Made by a program: the position numbers and the translations under genes
Notes under the pieces: model-generated
Database searches by the model: none
Told to the model about the DNA's origin: nothing
What the model saw: the letters and a program-made list of their open reading frames with translations, nothing else
Source of the DNA: Aedoeadaptatus ivorii
Lineage (GTDB): Bacteria > Bacillota > Clostridia > Tissierellales > Peptoniphilaceae
Length of the DNA: 64,000 nt
NCBI RefSeq assembly: GCF_900638585.1
Contig: NZ_LR134523.1
Location: 1,276,501 to 1,340,500 of the forward strand
Direction of reading: 5' to 3'
Shown: positions 8,444-16,409 of the stretch, one piece after another
Layout: each line of letters starts with the position of its first letter
Position numbering within the stretch: position 1 is the stretch's first letter

Positions 8444-9571
8444 TTACCTCCCGGCGATTTCCGATAAGGCGCGGATCGCCGTATCGATCTCGTCTTCCGT
8501 GTTGAAATGGGTGAAGGAAAAGCGTACCGCTCCCCGGTCCCGCGTGCCCAGCGCCTCGTGCATTAAAGGCGCACAATGGGCGCCGGTGCGGGTGATGATG
8601 CCGTAGTCCGATTCCAGAATCTCCCCGACCTTCGACGAGGTGTAGTCCCCGACATTGACACTCACCACTGCCGTCTTCTTTTCGACATTGCGACTGCCAT
8701 AGATCGCGATGTTCGGAATGTTTTCGATGCCTTCCAAAAATCGCGCGACGAGCGCGCTTTCTCGAGCGCGGATCCGCTCGATCCCCGTTCGCTTCAAATA
8801 GGTGAGCGCCCCGTAGAGCCCGGCGATGCCGTGGCCGTTTTGCGTGCCCGCCTCCAGCGCCTCGGGCATGGCGGAAGGATGCGCCTTGTTATAGGAATCG
8901 ATACCGCTTCCGCCCACCTTAAGGGGCGAAACGCGGACGCCTTCGCGCACGTAGATGCCGCCAGTCCCTTGAGGCCCGAACAGCGACTTGTGCCCAGTAA
9001 AAGCGAGGATGTCGATTCCGGCCTTTTCTACGTCGATGGGTACGGCCCCCGCCGTCTGGCTCGCATCGACGATACACAAGAGATCGTGCCTTCGACAAAA
9101 TGCGCCGACGGCAGAAATATCCGCGATATTTCCCGTCACATTGGAGGCATGATTTACGATCACCGCGCGGGTGTTGTCTTTGCGCCCGGATTCGAGGCGC
9201 GATAGATCCACAATGCCTTCTTCATCCACGGGCAAAAAATCGATCCCGCAATCCAGCCGGTACAGGGGTCTGAGCACGGAATTGTGTTCGGTCACCGTGG
9301 TGATTACGTGGTCCTCCGCCCCCAGTGTGCCGTAGATCGCTTCGTTTAACGCCTCGGTCGCATTCATGCAGAAGGCGATCCGCTTGGGGCTCTTTGCCCC
9401 GAACAGCTCGGCGAGCAAAAGGCGGGTCTGAAAGATCTTTCGGGCGGCCGCCAGGGCGCTTTCGCCGCTTCCCCGGCCCGAATTGCCCTGGCTCGAAAGC
9501 GCCGTACAAATCTCGCGCGCCACCTCCGGCGGCTTGCTGCGCGTCGTGGCGGCATTGTCCATGTAAATCAT
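8444..9571 (-). CDS. Class V aminotransferase, cysteine desulfurase family
   Basis: A 375-residue PLP enzyme that removes sulfur (or selenium) from cysteine (or selenocysteine). N-terminal YMDNAATTRSKP, TEHNS around residue 95, the PLP lysine Lys195 in FTGHKSLFGPQG and the catalytic cysteine Cys333 in RTGAHCAP are all present. The short distance around the catalytic Cys resembles the SufS/CsdB-like side of the family more than IscS. First gene of a four-gene operon with DUF3343, ATPase and double-cubane protein, so it is likely a dedicated sulfur donor for that system rather than housekeeping IscS. ATG follows AGGAGG. Confidence 0.9.
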   Translation of the reverse strand: MIYMDNAATTRSKPPEVAREICTALSSQGNSGRGSGESALAAARKIFQTRLLLAELFGAKSPKRIAFCMNATEALNEAIYGTLGAEDHVITTVTEHNSVLRPLYRLDCGIDFLPVDEEGIVDLSRLESGRKDNTRAVIVNHASNVTGNIADISAVGAFCRRHDLLCIVDASQTAGAVPIDVEKAGIDILAFTGHKSLFGPQGTGGIYVREGVRVSPLKVGGSGIDSYNKAHPSAMPEALEAGTQNGHGIAGLYGALTYLKRTGIERIRARESALVARFLEGIENIPNIAIYGSRNVEKKTAVVSVNVGDYTSSKVGEILESDYGIITRTGAHCAPLMHEALGTRDRGAVRFSFTHFNTEDEIDTAIRALSEIAGR

Positions 9572-9608
9572 AACCTTCCTCCTTTTCGATCTATTTACAA
9601 ATATAACA

Positions 9609-9642
9609 CAAAAAAGACCCCAATGCGTTTCGGGATCTTTTA
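9609..9642 (-). terminator. Terminator between VWA gene and desulfurase operon
   Basis: Stem AAAAGA-CCC/GGG-TCTTTT with one mismatch and a T-run on the minus strand. It separates the VWA gene from the desulfurase operon. Confidence 0.7.
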
Positions 9643-9708
9643 TTGAAAAATATTATAGGCTTACGTTCTTATTCTTTATATCTATATGTCGGCGCGGTTT
9701 TAAACCCG

Positions 9709-11433
9709 CTATTGCGTGCGCTCTACCACGCTTTTGAGATACTTACCGACGATGACCGAAAAGCGATTCAGATCGCGAATCCGCACGAAATCGGTGCCGA
9801 AGATCAGCCGCTCGCTGTCGAGCTCGTCGTCATCGCCGGTAAAGACGCCGAGGACCGCCTTTTGTTTGAGCTTGCCTTTGAGCACCTCGGCCGCGGTGTC
9901 GTAGACCGCGACGTCGTCCTCGTAATCCGCCACCTGAATCGGCGCACGATCAATCCCCACGGAGATGTGGTCGTTGGGCATGCCGTCGGAAAGGACGATC
10001 AACACCCGCGTTTCGGCGTCGATCTCTTCCATGGTCTTAAAGACGTAGCGCAGGGCGAAGCCGTCGCGATTGCTGCCGCTCGCCTTGTAGCTGAAGATTT
10101 CGCGATTCTCCTTGCGCTCGTCGCGATAATCGCGGAAGATGCGGATAATCTGGTAGTGAAAGAGATTACAAAAACCCATCACCCGCGTCGGAATCCGAAG
10201 GGAGGTGAGCGCCTCGGCGATCAGATAGCCTTGGATCGCTACCGCTTCTTGTCGCTCCTGCTGCGAACCGCTCATATCCAAGAGGATGTCGACGGCGAAT
10301 GAGGTCTCCTCTTCCACTTGGTTCTTCTTGAAGATCTTGTCGTCGCCCAATACGGCATGGCGCCACAATAAGGAGGTGTCGATCGCCCCGTTCGATGCCA
10401 CCACCGGGGCCCGGGCGGCATCGTCCAGTAGGTTTTTGCGTATGATTTCGCGCAATTCGAAAATGGACCGCTCGTAGATATGCCGGTCGGCGTCGTAGAT
10501 TTCCTCGGTCGCCTTTCTCTGGGCAAAAATCTGCTCCTCAAAAAAGCGCGCGCTCATGTCGTTTTCGAACTCCCCGCGGGTCACGTGCAGCCGCATGCCC
10601 TTGTGAATGCCCGTGGCGAGATCGTCCTCGAGCTTTCGGATCTTTCCGGCAGAACCCACCTCCATGCCGAAGTGCTTGCGCACCCGCTTTAGGCTCAGGC
10701 TCTCGTCTTCGAGATTGACGCGGTTGATATTGACGTCGGATTCCACCGCCTTGGACGGGTCCCGGGTGACGTGGGTAAACTCGGCGGATTCTACCATATC
10801 CGGCGCCCCTTCGGGGATCTCTTCTTTTTTCGCCTCGACGATATTGCGCTTTTTCTTTTTGGGCGCCCGGGGCGGCTCTTGGGGCTCATCTTTGCGCTCG
10901 GTCTCCTGCTCCACCTCAAAGGTAAGGGTCGGATTGACGTGAAAAAAGTCCTCCCACAAGGACTTGAGGTAGAGATAAAACTCCCCTTCCCGCGTGAGTT
11001 TTTCCCCGTCGATCAACCGGCGCATCAACGGTTCCAAAAACGTGCCGGCGCTCATGGGCTTTTGAATCCGATACGCCGCATACTGCATCCGGATTTCTTC
11101 GGAGATGTCGCGCTTATTTTGATACCACAGTTCGCGGTAGCGCTCCCTATACGCCCGCTGTTCCATGGCGGCGATGCCGGGCCGCTCCGCCATCAGGGCT
11201 TTTTTGGTGTATTGGATCGCGAGGATCTCCGCTACCGTCTTCAAATCCTTGCCGTTGGATACCTGCGAGGCGTTTTTTTCGACGAAATTGCGCAGTCGAT
11301 TTTTGGGAAAGGCGCGGTCGACCATCGCCGCTTCCGCCACGCGAAAGGCATCGCCCTCGCCGGGGTACTTGCGCTGGTAGTTGCCCCCCACGGTCCAATA
11401 AATATTCTGCCGACGCCGATCCGACAGCTTCAT
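9709..11433 (-). CDS. VWA-domain protein, partner of MoxR AAA+ ATPase
   Basis: A 574-residue cytosolic protein. The first ~370 residues are mostly helical with a charged Lys/Glu-rich stretch near residue 190-210. The C-terminal third is a von Willebrand A domain with the metal-site motif DMSGSQ (Asp-x-Ser-x-Ser), a later conserved Thr/Gly region and LSDGMPND. The layout matches VWA proteins paired with MoxR ATPases (NorD, CbbO, CobT-like, ViaA). Such pairs remodel or activate other enzymes, often during metal cofactor insertion. Start overlaps the ATPase stop as ATGA. The client is unknown; the neighbouring double-cubane operon is a candidate by position only. Confidence 0.85.
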   Translation of the reverse strand: MKLSDRRRQNIYWTVGGNYQRKYPGEGDAFRVAEAAMVDRAFPKNRLRNFVEKNASQVSNGKDLKTVAEILAIQYTKKALMAERPGIAAMEQRAYRERYRELWYQNKRDISEEIRMQYAAYRIQKPMSAGTFLEPLMRRLIDGEKLTREGEFYLYLKSLWEDFFHVNPTLTFEVEQETERKDEPQEPPRAPKKKKRNIVEAKKEEIPEGAPDMVESAEFTHVTRDPSKAVESDVNINRVNLEDESLSLKRVRKHFGMEVGSAGKIRKLEDDLATGIHKGMRLHVTRGEFENDMSARFFEEQIFAQRKATEEIYDADRHIYERSIFELREIIRKNLLDDAARAPVVASNGAIDTSLLWRHAVLGDDKIFKKNQVEEETSFAVDILLDMSGSQQERQEAVAIQGYLIAEALTSLRIPTRVMGFCNLFHYQIIRIFRDYRDERKENREIFSYKASGSNRDGFALRYVFKTMEEIDAETRVLIVLSDGMPNDHISVGIDRAPIQVADYEDDVAVYDTAAEVLKGKLKQKAVLGVFTGDDDELDSERLIFGTDFVRIRDLNRFSVIVGKYLKSVVERTQ

Positions 11434-12353
11434 CGAAACAACATCTCCGTATCGGTGTCCGCGGGAAAGAGCGTATCGATCACATCTTCTACGATTTCCT
11501 TTTCAAAGCGGTCGAAGGACTTGTTGACGATCCCCATATCCAGCGCCGCATGCACCGAAAGGCCGCGGCGAATCATGGTCAGGGCGCCGAAAAGGCCCCG
11601 CATATCTACGGTCTTGGAAGAGATCTCGCCCTCCAGGCTCTTGTTCTGCAGATCCATAAAGAGCCGGGCAAAGAGCTCCATGCCCGCTTCGTTGAGTTCG
11701 GTCTCTTCGCGCAGGATCTGCTTGAGCCCCTCCCCTTCGAGGATCGGCATCTCGATGACCATAAAGCGGCTGATCAGGGCCTCGTTCAGCTCGCGGGTGC
11801 CCATATAGCCGTAGTTCATCGTGCCGATAAAGCGGGTGGCATCGTTTAGGGGAATGCGGTCGTAACCCGCCACGTCGATCATGCGGCGAAAGTCCAAGGC
11901 GGAGTGCACCACCGAAAGGGACTCGTTTTTCGCCATATTGATCTCGTCGAAGATCGCAAAGCCGCCGACCTCCGCCGCCAGGGTTACGGGTCCTTTTTTG
12001 AGCACCACTTCCCCGTCCTTAAAGGTGTCCACGCCGATCAAAGAGGCGCTGTCCACATTGACATTCAGCGACATATTCCACATGGGCCGGCAAAAGAGTT
12101 GGGCCAGATTTTCGGAGAACACATTTTTCCCCGTCGCCTTGGGCCCGGAAAGGAGAATATGGTAGCCGGAGAGAATGGCATAGATCCCCTTTTCCCAGAT
12201 CTCCTTGCCGTAGTAGCGAAAGGTAGAAGACGGGATGCGGTCTTTCCATTCTTCTTTGACGGGATGGGCGACGACGAAATCTTCCACCGCATCCAGCAAT
12301 TTTTGATCTATATCTTGTCGTTGTAAAAATTCAATCAGTTCGCTTCGTTTCAT
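11430..12353 (-). CDS. MoxR-family AAA+ ATPase
   Basis: A 307-residue AAA+ ATPase. Walker A is GPKATGKN, Walker B FAIFDEINMA, and sensor/arginine elements follow in GTMNYGYMG and NEALISRF. The pattern is that of the MoxR/CbbQ/NorQ group. ATG at 12353 follows AAAGGA; the longer frame upstream has no site. It is the first gene of a pair with the VWA protein and the stop overlaps the next start. A 16-bp perfect inverted repeat lies about 40 bases upstream. Confidence 0.88.
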   Translation of the reverse strand: MKRSELIEFLQRQDIDQKLLDAVEDFVVAHPVKEEWKDRIPSSTFRYYGKEIWEKGIYAILSGYHILLSGPKATGKNVFSENLAQLFCRPMWNMSLNVNVDSASLIGVDTFKDGEVVLKKGPVTLAAEVGGFAIFDEINMAKNESLSVVHSALDFRRMIDVAGYDRIPLNDATRFIGTMNYGYMGTRELNEALISRFMVIEMPILEGEGLKQILREETELNEAGMELFARLFMDLQNKSLEGEISSKTVDMRGLFGALTMIRRGLSVHAALDMGIVNKSFDRFEKEIVEDVIDTLFPADTDTEMLFR

Positions 12354-12390
12354 AGAGGTCCTTTCTTTTTTTCCATATCTTACCATACTC

Positions 12391-12406
12391 CTATGGATTT
12401 CCATAG
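12391..12406. promoter_or_regulatory. 16-bp perfect inverted repeat upstream of the MoxR gene
   Basis: CTATGGATTTCCATAG reads CTATGGA-TT-TCCATAG in the 70-bp gap before the MoxR/VWA pair. It could be an operator. No family of regulator is recognised. Confidence 0.35.
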
Positions 12407-12423
12407 CGCGCTGTGCTTTCCGC

Positions 12424-13917
12424 TTACGAAAAAAATCGCTCGCGAATCGCCTTCGTCTCCTGGATTTTTAAGATCCATATCGCGACGAGATAGACAATCC
12501 CCGCGACGGCGATCGCCCCCAAGAGGGCGAGATTGTTCGAGAGCACGCGACATAGCCATCGGTACGCGCCGAGGGCGCACGCCCCCATTACGGCGGATGC
12601 GCCGCAGATTTTGAGGAAGTTTTTCGCCACCCTAAAAAGTCCCAGCCCGCCCATATTTCGTCGAAGGTGCAAGAGCATTCCGGCGGCGCCGATCCAAAGC
12701 GAGATCGCCGTCGCGATGGCGAGGCCCTTTAGACCCGCGGCGCGGCCCAACAGTACACTCAAGACGATATTGGCGAGCACCATATAGGCGGAGTTCACGA
12801 CGGGGATGCGGGTCTGTTTTTTGCTATAAAAAATGCGCACCCCGATCTCCCGAATGCCGATGGCGAAAAGCCCCAGTCCATAAAAGAGGAGCACCTCGCC
12901 GGTGATCGCCACATCGCCCGCAGAAAAGGCACCGCCCAAAAAGAGCAGCCGCACGATCTCCTTGTGAAAGCAGAGGACCCCCACCGTGGCGGGTACGACC
13001 AACGCCCCCATCAAGGACAGGCTTTCAGCAAAGACGCGCTTGAGGGCCGCGTCCTCCTTCACCAGCGCCGCCATCTTCGGGTAGGTGACAGTGACGATGC
13101 TCGTTACGACGATGCCGGTGACAAAGCCCTGAATCTTGGTGGCGTAGTTGATGACCGCGACCCCGGCGGTCGAAATCATCGAAGCGAGGGATTTGCTCAC
13201 CACCACATTGATCTCGAGCACCGAAGTCGAAATTAAGATCGGCAGAATCAAATACAGCAGCTGGCGCAGAGCTCTCTCGTCTTTGTCGCCTATATGCAGG
13301 CGAAAGCCGCTTTTTTTCAGATAGGGCAAAAAGAAAATATACTGAAAGACAAAGGCAAAGAGAATCCCCAGGGCGAGGAGCGTCGTATTGCCGCCGCGTC
13401 CCAAAATCATGGTGAGGATCAGTACCGAATTCATCACCACCGAATGGGAAATGGAGACGATAAAGTGGTTATAGATCTGCAGATAGGATTTAAAGATCGA
13501 AAAAACCGCCGTCGTCACCACGCTCAAGGCGGTGATGCGGCTCATATAGACCGTCTGTTCGAATACCGCGCCCGTAAAACCCCGCGCCATCAAATGCACC
13601 AACTGCGGCGCAAAGACCGCCGCGCATACACCGACGGCGAGGGCGATATATGCCACCAGGCGCGCAAGATGCGTGGTAAAGGCATCGGCCGCCTCGCGTC
13701 CCTTTCTGTCTTTGAGTTCGGTGTAGACGGGAATAAATCCCCCTGCCAGCGAACCCGCAAAGAGATTGGAGACCAACATGGGCAAAGTAAAGGCGATGAG
13801 GAAAATATTCGCCATCGCCGAAGTACCAAAAAAATGGGCCAAGGCTTTTTCCCTGGCCAATCCGAAACACTTGGTAAATATCGTTATCAACATCAAAACG
13901 AGAGAGGTGTTTTGCAT
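12424..13917 (-). CDS. murJ: Lipid II flippase MurJ (MviN)
   Basis: A 497-residue polytopic membrane protein with about 14 spans. The N-terminal segment with LGLAREKALAHFFGTS-type sequence (here FGLAREKALAHFFG), the VYTELKDRKGREAA loop and the LMGALVVPATVG region are MurJ hallmarks. It flips lipid II to the outer face for peptidoglycan synthesis. ATG follows TAGGAG, six bases after the deacetylase stop, so it is the last gene of an envelope operon. Confidence 0.92.
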   Translation of the reverse strand: MQNTSLVLMLITIFTKCFGLAREKALAHFFGTSAMANIFLIAFTLPMLVSNLFAGSLAGGFIPVYTELKDRKGREAADAFTTHLARLVAYIALAVGVCAAVFAPQLVHLMARGFTGAVFEQTVYMSRITALSVVTTAVFSIFKSYLQIYNHFIVSISHSVVMNSVLILTMILGRGGNTTLLALGILFAFVFQYIFFLPYLKKSGFRLHIGDKDERALRQLLYLILPILISTSVLEINVVVSKSLASMISTAGVAVINYATKIQGFVTGIVVTSIVTVTYPKMAALVKEDAALKRVFAESLSLMGALVVPATVGVLCFHKEIVRLLFLGGAFSAGDVAITGEVLLFYGLGLFAIGIREIGVRIFYSKKQTRIPVVNSAYMVLANIVLSVLLGRAAGLKGLAIATAISLWIGAAGMLLHLRRNMGGLGLFRVAKNFLKICGASAVMGACALGAYRWLCRVLSNNLALLGAIAVAGIVYLVAIWILKIQETKAIRERFFS

Positions 13918-13923
13918 AATCTC

Positions 13924-14943
13924 CTACTTTAAGATTCCGAACTCGTAGCCCTGGCTCTTCAAAGAATCAATGACATCGCCCAGCGCATTGGCGGTAAGTT
14001 GCTTCGATTCCGCATCGTGCATCAAAATCACCACTACCGAGTTATCGGTATTGGCGGCGATCGAGCGATTCATAAATTCCACCAGTCCCGGTTCCGTGGT
14101 AGGCCGGCGACTTTTCGGCTCCGCATCCCCGGTGAGGGCGTTCCAGTCGATCCAACTGATGTCCTGCGCCTTAAGCGCGGCATCGGCCGCGTCCAGTCCG
14201 CTCCAGCTCATATGGCCGCCGGGATAGCGCCAAACGCCGCTGTGAAAATCCGAAGAGATCACCTTTTGCAGGGCTTCTTGTGCGCGCTTCGCCTCGCTTC
14301 CGATCGCATCCGCATTGCCCACGCGCGAGGGATAGAGTTTGTGGTAATCGTGGCTGAAAGAGTGGAGCGCCAGCGCGTGGCCGTCCGCCAATTCCCGAAG
14401 CAGCACGTCGCGATTGTCCTCGGTGATGCTCTTTCCCACCAAAAAGAAGGTGGCATACGCCTCTTTTTCCCGCAGTGTGTCTAAGATCTGCGGGGTAATC
14501 TTGTGGTTGGGCCCGTCGTCAAAGGTGAGAAATGCCCACTTCGTTTCGCCGGTGTATTCGGTCTTTCCCTCAATAATATCGCTGATCTCGCCGGCGTCAA
14601 AGGCGTAGGGATCCGCCTGATTGATGTGGTTTTGGCCCTTTTGCAGGCGGATTTCAATCCGGTCGTTGATGATGTTATTGGTCAGATTGATCGCATTTTG
14701 CGGCGCATAGGCGGTGTCCGCATCCAATAGATCCAGATTTTTGAGCACGAACCAATCGGCTTCCTGCCCATAGGCGTAGCCGTCGTCTGTTTTCAGGCCG
14801 CTTTTTATCTTGCCGAGGGCGAACACGCCGCCGACTGCGATCAACAAAAGAAGCAGCAGGCCCCGAAGGCGGGCGCGATTGCGTCTTTGGCGCATGCGTT
14901 CCCTTCTGCGTCTTCGCTCTCTGTCCATTTCTTCTCTGTTCAT
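13924..14943 (-). CDS. Polysaccharide deacetylase, membrane-anchored (NodB domain)
   Basis: A 339-residue protein with a very Arg-rich cytosolic start (residues 1-26), one membrane anchor (about 27-45) and an extracellular NodB domain from about residue 130. Motif 1 is TFDDGP (140-145) with the catalytic Asp, motif 2 is HSFSHDY (194-200) with the zinc histidines, then RYPGGH and LMHDAES. It probably removes N-acetyl groups from peptidoglycan or a secondary wall polymer, lowering lysozyme sensitivity. ATG follows AAGGAGAG. Lies between the stalk-domain protein and MurJ in one operon. Confidence 0.9.
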   Translation of the reverse strand: MNREEMDRERRRRRERMRQRRNRARLRGLLLLLLIAVGGVFALGKIKSGLKTDDGYAYGQEADWFVLKNLDLLDADTAYAPQNAINLTNNIINDRIEIRLQKGQNHINQADPYAFDAGEISDIIEGKTEYTGETKWAFLTFDDGPNHKITPQILDTLREKEAYATFFLVGKSITEDNRDVLLRELADGHALALHSFSHDYHKLYPSRVGNADAIGSEAKRAQEALQKVISSDFHSGVWRYPGGHMSWSGLDAADAALKAQDISWIDWNALTGDAEPKSRRPTTEPGLVEFMNRSIAANTDNSVVVILMHDAESKQLTANALGDVIDSLKSQGYEFGILK

Positions 14944-14952
14944 AATCTCTCC

Positions 14953-16341
14953 TTACATATGCACCGTCACGCATTGGGCGATCTTTTTGCCCTCTGCCTG
15001 CACATAGCCCTTCAGCAGATTGCCGTTCCACTGCCAGATCACTTTTCGCCCCCGCACGGCGGGCGCGATATTCAGCAGATCCAGATTGTGTTTGCCTTCC
15101 CCGGCGAGGTCCCTGAGGATCACCTTCGTGCCCCGCCCCACCGCCAGGTAGCGACCGCCGGTGATGCGGACGCTGTGGACCGCACCCTGTTCATAGGGAA
15201 TGGCTGAAATCAATTTTCTCGTATTCATATCGTACACCTTCACGATGCCGAGCGCGGTATCGTCCGACAGGATATACGGCGCATCGAGTACGTATTCCCC
15301 GCCGGTTTCCGGCAGGAGCCAGGCGCCGTCGCCTTGAAAGAGGCCGCTGCGCCCGCCGCGGGAATACAATATCCGCCCGCCGCCGACATCGAAGCTGTCC
15401 GCTTCTCCGTCGAAGACGCGGCGCACCGCGCGGCTGCTCTCGCGAAAGGAATAGATGCCGTCGTCGGTCAAAAAATAAAGGGTATCGCCATCGATCCGCA
15501 TCTGCTTTGCCCCTACGAGCATCGAAGGAATCGCGATCGTGCGCTTTTTGCCCCGCAAAAGATCGTACAGGACGATAGCATCGCCGTCGATGGCCGCCGC
15601 GGTATTCGTCTCGGCGTCGTAATCCTCGGGCACCGGATCGGCACAGAGGGGCGAATAGAGGATATTGCCCTCTTCGGTGATCCGAAAGAGCGAGGCGAGC
15701 CCGCCCGGCACTTTGTCGCCCCGGGCGAGGATGGTGCTGCCCTCCAGATCGTAGATCTCGGTCAGCATGCGCCCTTCCCGATAGGGTTCGATGCCCGCCA
15801 CGGCGATCTGGCGGAGCGGTACCACCGAAGTCGCTTTTCGCGGCGGAACGATCAAAATCGTATTCTTCTCTGCCGCATAGTTTACGGTATATCCCATCTC
15901 TTCCAGCAAAAAGCGCAGGGGTACGTAGAGCGTGCCGCCGACATAGGTCGGGTACACCGAAACCAACGCCCGATTGGATTGTTTGGTATAGACCGGCCGA
16001 TCCACCGACATGGCGACGCGGTTGATCTGGTTCAGATACAGGATCTCCTTTTCGGGATCGAAATGCACCCGCTTCTGCCCGGCGACGGCCTGCAAATCCT
16101 CGAGGGCGATCATGGCGCTTCCCGCCATATTGCGGAGGGGAAACTCCGTCTGCACCGCCCGCGGCTCTTCGTCTTCGGCTTCAAAGGCCAAAAGCGCCGC
16201 CGTCTCTTCTTCCATCGCGGGCGGCCGTACCTTTTCGACGCCTTCGAAAAATGCCGCATCCGCCGGGTAGGCCGATCCGCCCAATAGGACCGAGAGGGCG
16301 CAGAGCAAGAGGAGTGCCTGTATTTTAAGAATGTATTTCAT
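14953..16341 (-). CDS. Secreted stalk-domain (copper amine oxidase N-like) protein
   Basis: A 462-residue exported protein. A signal peptide is seen at about 1-27. Residues ~85-170 match the stalk domain once called copper amine oxidase N-terminal: ALEDLQAVAG, then YVPLRFLLEEMGYTV. The remainder has repeated beta-strand units with short DGDTLYFLTDDGIY-like segments that suggest a beta-propeller. No catalytic motif is recognised. ATG at 16341 follows TTGGAGG; the longer frame has none. Its place in the operon with deacetylase and MurJ suggests a role at the cell surface. Confidence 0.7.
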   Translation of the reverse strand: MKYILKIQALLLLCALSVLLGGSAYPADAAFFEGVEKVRPPAMEEETAALLAFEAEDEEPRAVQTEFPLRNMAGSAMIALEDLQAVAGQKRVHFDPEKEILYLNQINRVAMSVDRPVYTKQSNRALVSVYPTYVGGTLYVPLRFLLEEMGYTVNYAAEKNTILIVPPRKATSVVPLRQIAVAGIEPYREGRMLTEIYDLEGSTILARGDKVPGGLASLFRITEEGNILYSPLCADPVPEDYDAETNTAAAIDGDAIVLYDLLRGKKRTIAIPSMLVGAKQMRIDGDTLYFLTDDGIYSFRESSRAVRRVFDGEADSFDVGGGRILYSRGGRSGLFQGDGAWLLPETGGEYVLDAPYILSDDTALGIVKVYDMNTRKLISAIPYEQGAVHSVRITGGRYLAVGRGTKVILRDLAGEGKHNLDLLNIAPAVRGRKVIWQWNGNLLKGYVQAEGKKIAQCVTVHM

Positions 16342-16409
16342 CTCTGCCTCCAAAGGATATTTTACCACAGGCAGATTCCCGTTTCTTTACAAAGCGCGAA
16401 CAAATGCCG

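Noticed and set aside
9709-12353. Cobaltochelatase CobS/CobT for cobalamin synthesis
   Set aside because: The AAA+/VWA pair resembles it, but no cobalamin genes are nearby and the family includes many other pairs.
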